Shown here one piece after another: positions 5,701-7,774 of a stretch of DNA of 7,774 bases. Location of the stretch: contig SLQH01000168.1 in the NCBI GenBank assembly GCA_007131555.1, positions 1-7,774 on the forward strand, given 5' to 3'. The notes under the pieces are model-generated. The model ran no database searches, had not been told where the DNA came from, and saw nothing but the letters and a program-made list of their open reading frames with translations. The stretch is from Planctomycetota bacterium (GTDB taxonomy: Bacteria > Planctomycetota > UBA11346). The position numbers were made by a program, and so were the translations under genes. Positions within the stretch are counted from its first letter, which is position 1, and each line of letters opens with the position of its first letter.

Positions 5701-6606
5701 ATGCCCAGCACCGTTCCTGTCACCACGTCCCTGATCAGTGCCGAGGATCTCGGTCGCCTGCATAGCCTTCAGGTCGCCGCCCGTCGGATCGTCGAGGGTC
5801 TGCGCAGTGGTGCCCATCGCAGCCCCCACAAGGGCCACAGTGTCGACTTTGCTGATCACCGCGCCTACGTCCCCGGCGACGATCTGCGCCATCTCGACTG
5901 GAAGGTCCTCGGCCGCCGTGACCGCCTGGTCATCAAGCGCTATGAGGCCGAGATCGACCTCGGCTGCACCCTGGTGGTCGATGGCTCCGGGTCGATGGCC
6001 TATCAGGGCAGCCGGGCCACGGTCAGCAAGTACCGCTATGCCAGCATGCTGGCGGCCGCCATCGCCTACCTGATCCTCAAGCAGCAGGACCGCATCGGTC
6101 TGCAGCTGTTCAACGATCACGCCCTGCACGAGCTGCCGCCGGCCAGTCAAGGACAGTTCGAGCGGCTGTGCCATATGCTGGAGGAGCACAGTCCGCAGCT
6201 GACCACCGATCTCGACAAGGGTATCGGCAGCCTCAGCGCCCCTGATCATCGCCGTGGTCTGGTGATCCTCATCAGCGACACCATGATGGCCGTTGACGCT
6301 CTCCAATCGGTCATCGACCGGCTGGCCCATCGGGGTCATGATGTGGCCCTGATCTGGGTCCTCGATCCAGATGAGACCGACCTTGGCGGCCTGGCCGTCA
6401 GCCGCTTCCAGGGCCTGGAGCAGGACGGCGAACTGGTCGCTGAACCCCGTGCCCTGCGCCGGGCCTACCAGGAGCAGGTCGCCCAGCATCGTTTGGCCCT
6501 GGAGAAGCTCTGCCTGTCACGCCGGGTCGTCTTCATCCCCACCACCAGCGCCACCGCCCCGCATATGCCCTTGAACCAGTTGCTGATGGGTTTGCAGCAC
6601 AGGTGA
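5701..6606 (+). CDS. DUF58 family protein with VWA-like MIDAS motif
   Basis: The 301-residue product has the DUF58 signature at residues about 36-84: SGAHRSPHKGHSVDFADHRAYVPGDDLR, then DWK (66-68) and R-D-R-L-V-I-K-R-Y-E-A-E. A VWA-like metal-ion-dependent adhesion site, DGSGSM (Asp94, Ser96, Ser98), follows. Length is normal for the short soluble type, and no signal peptide or membrane helix is seen. DUF58 proteins usually sit beside a MoxR AAA+ ATPase and work with it in chaperone-like maturation of partner proteins; that partner is absent here. The ATG at 5701 lacks a clear Shine-Dalgarno sequence; a TTG at 5668 would add 11 residues without one either, and the conserved part starts later in both cases. 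The gene lies alone between the two arms of a long inverted repeat and is convergent with the radical SAM gene. The substrate is unknown. Confidence 0.88.
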   Translation: MPSTVPVTTSLISAEDLGRLHSLQVAARRIVEGLRSGAHRSPHKGHSVDFADHRAYVPGDDLRHLDWKVLGRRDRLVIKRYEAEIDLGCTLVVDGSGSMAYQGSRATVSKYRYASMLAAAIAYLILKQQDRIGLQLFNDHALHELPPASQGQFERLCHMLEEHSPQLTTDLDKGIGSLSAPDHRRGLVILISDTMMAVDALQSVIDRLAHRGHDVALIWVLDPDETDLGGLAVSRFQGLEQDGELVAEPRALRRAYQEQVAQHRLALEKLCLSRRVVFIPTTSATAPHMPLNQLLMGLQHR

Positions 6607-6622
6607 ACCCCCCCCTGGGACC

Positions 6623-6639
6623 GCCGGTTTCCAACCGGC
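6623..6639 (+). terminator. Hairpin after the DUF58 stop, possible terminator
   Basis: GCCGGTT (6623-6629) pairs perfectly with AACCGGC (6633-6639) around a 3-nt loop, 16 bp after the stop codon. No T-tract follows, so the terminator role rests on position and stem strength. A run of eight C residues (6608-6615) precedes it. Confidence 0.45.
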
Positions 6640-6645
6640 CTCTGA

Positions 6646-6664
6646 AGTCTATAAGCAATAGACT
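6646..6664. terminator. Second hairpin in tandem after the DUF58 gene
   Basis: AGTCTAT (6646-6652) pairs with ATAGACT (6658-6664) around the loop AAGCA. It follows the first hairpin by 6 nt, in the convergent intergenic region between the DUF58 and radical SAM genes, so it could end transcription from either side. Confidence 0.35.
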
Positions 6665-6676
6665 GAACCATCGCCG

Positions 6677-6832
6677 CATAATCACGAGTCGCGGGGTCTA
6701 CGATCCGTAGTGCAGATGCCGAGCCGCCGATCGAACGAGCACTTGGCGAACACATGGAAACCACGCGTAGGCACGCGGGCCAAGGCCCGGTGCTCCGTGA
6801 TGGTTTTGTGATAGGCAGTGGTTACTGGCGCG
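6677..6832 (-). repeat. Right arm of long inverted repeat flanking the DUF58 gene
   Basis: Reverse-complement partner of 5412-5567. The 81-bp core is 6741-6821 and the diverged 60-bp flank (6681-6740) is on the side facing the DUF58 gene. The repeat ends 17 bp before the stop codon of the radical SAM gene. No target duplication is visible outside the two arms. Confidence 0.9.
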
Positions 6833-6849
6833 AATAAGGCTCCAATCTA

Positions 6850-7774
6850 TTAGAGTATGTCGCTCCGGGGGTTCTTCGAACGGCCCCCCTCCAGGCACTG
6901 CGGCACGCTGGTGCGCCCAGGAACACAGGCGAAATCGACTGCCAGATCATCACGGCAGGCCTGCGGATCTTCCTGCCGGACCGTGGTCAGATAGGTGAAT
7001 GCGGCGTCATAGAGCCGGTCAAGGCGGATGGCATGACTGCGGCCGAAATGTTTCCAGACCCAGTCGGAAAATGCTAGCAGGGCCGCCCAGGCCGACGGGC
7101 CGGAGACCAAACGGGGCATGGTCCGACGGAAGTTGCCGGAATTATGGTACAGATCCAGGAACCGGGCCAGGCGTTTGAGGCCTTGCAAGGTCATGAAGTC
7201 GAAGTGCTGGCTGGCCAGCAGTTCATAGGGCGGCGTGCGTGAAAACCGATGACTCTCGTCCAGGCGCCCGTCGGCAAAGGGTGTATCGCGCAGGCGCTTG
7301 AGGATGCCCAACTGGATGGTGTCCAGGCCCAGGGCCCACAGGGCATCGAAGCCGGCCGCAGCACTGGCCATGGTTTCGTGCGGCAGACCGAGGATCAGGT
7401 CGACATGCAGGTGCACACCGCTGGCCGTCAAGCGCTGCAGATTGGCCAGGGCCTGCCCGACATCCATCGGCCGCTGACAGGCCGCCAACACCACCGGATC
7501 AAGGCTCTGGATGCCGATCTCCAACTGCAATCCGTCATCAGGATAGGCCGCGATGGCGGCATGCAGGGCCTCATCAAAGCGGTCGGGGACCATCTCCAGA
7601 TGGACCCGCAGGCCCGGCCGATGACGGGCGGCCAGCACTCCCAGCAGCCAGGTGGCATGGGCCGGATCGGCATTCACGCTGCGGTCCAGGAACTTCACGG
7701 TCTGGGCTCCACGCCCGATCAGGTCATCAAGATCGGCCACCACCCGTTCACGAGGCACGAAGCGCAAGGGCCCG
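6850..7774 (-). CDS. B12-binding-type radical SAM protein, C-terminal part (DUF4080-like), cut by the window edge
   Basis: The frame is open through the window end; 307 residues are visible and the N-terminus lies beyond 7774. Radical SAM barrel motifs are seen: VKFLDRSVNAD, where relatives have VKF-DRTFN; LQLEIGIQSLDPVVL; VHLDLILGLPHET-like VHVDLILGLPHET; and IQLGILKRLRDTPF. The stretch YELLASQHFDFMTLQGLKRLARFLDLYHNSGNFRRTM resembles the DUF4080 domain that ends many cobalamin-binding radical SAM proteins of unknown substrate. The CxxxCxxC cluster motif and any B12 domain would be upstream, outside the window, so neither is confirmed. The TTG at 7767 should not be taken as a start. Transcription converges on the DUF58 gene across a 243-bp gap holding two hairpins and one repeat arm. 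The last residues (about PQCLEGGRSKNPRSDIL) look unconserved. Confidence 0.85.
   Translation of the reverse strand, partial: GPLRFVPRERVVADLDDLIGRGAQTVKFLDRSVNADPAHATWLLGVLAARHRPGLRVHLEMVPDRFDEALHAAIAAYPDDGLQLEIGIQSLDPVVLAACQRPMDVGQALANLQRLTASGVHLHVDLILGLPHETMASAAAGFDALWALGLDTIQLGILKRLRDTPFADGRLDESHRFSRTPPYELLASQHFDFMTLQGLKRLARFLDLYHNSGNFRRTMPRLVSGPSAWAALLAFSDWVWKHFGRSHAIRLDRLYDAAFTYLTTVRQEDPQACRDDLAVDFACVPGRTSVPQCLEGGRSKNPRSDIL

Noticed and set aside
5662..6489. 275-codon minus-strand open frame opposite the DUF58 gene
   Set aside because: The plus strand has the DUF58 signature and the DGSGSM motif; the minus frame has no motif and runs into the upstream non-coding region.
6682..6837. Reading frame through the right repeat arm (about 51 codons, with LGEHMETTRRHAGQGP), also open in the left arm
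   Set aside because: Open in both copies, but substitutions in the diverged flank are spread over all three codon positions and neither copy has a start and ribosome binding site. A non-coding repeat is more likely, although a decayed gene end cannot be excluded.

Overview
The window looks like a piece of a GC-rich proteobacterial chromosome, probably a microaerobic or sulfur-handling lineage. The reasons are the GC-rich coding style, a bacteriohemerythrin, a multidomain persulfide-handling flavoprotein, and a recombination site that resembles the proteobacterial dif consensus. The species cannot be named from this sequence alone.

Left part (about 1-4842), all on the minus strand and read right to left: a four-domain fusion (CoA-disulfide-reductase-type flavoprotein, rhodanese, TusA, DsrE-like; 2389-4842), a single-domain bacteriohemerythrin (1860-2261), a PurF-like paralog with Ser in place of the catalytic Cys (263-1699), and a possible 55-residue Cys-rich small protein (31-198). 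Gaps are 64-160 bp, so they could form one transcription unit. Strong ribosome binding sites place the first three starts at internal ATGs rather than at slightly longer TTG/GTG starts. One plausible reading is a locus that senses oxygen or sulfane sulfur and moves persulfide sulfur, with the PurF-like protein in an unknown role.

Middle part (4843-5700) has no convincing gene but is dense in DNA structure. It holds a 134-bp hairpin-forming MITE-like element (4926-5059), a dif-like XerC/XerD site (5221-5248) with an inverted partial copy 70 nt away (5319-5338), two 50-nt direct repeats alternating with those sites, the left copy of a 148-bp inverted repeat, and a 23-nt dyad.

Right part: a DUF58/VWA-type protein (5701-6606, plus strand) lies alone, without its usual MoxR ATPase neighbour, between the two arms of the 148-bp inverted repeat. 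An 81-bp core of that repeat is identical in both arms. Convergent to it is the C-terminal part of a B12-binding-type radical SAM protein with a DUF4080-like end (6850 to the window edge, minus strand). The most unusual features are the dif-like/inverted-partner arrangement, the inverted-repeat-bounded DUF58 cassette and the Ser-for-Cys PurF paralog.
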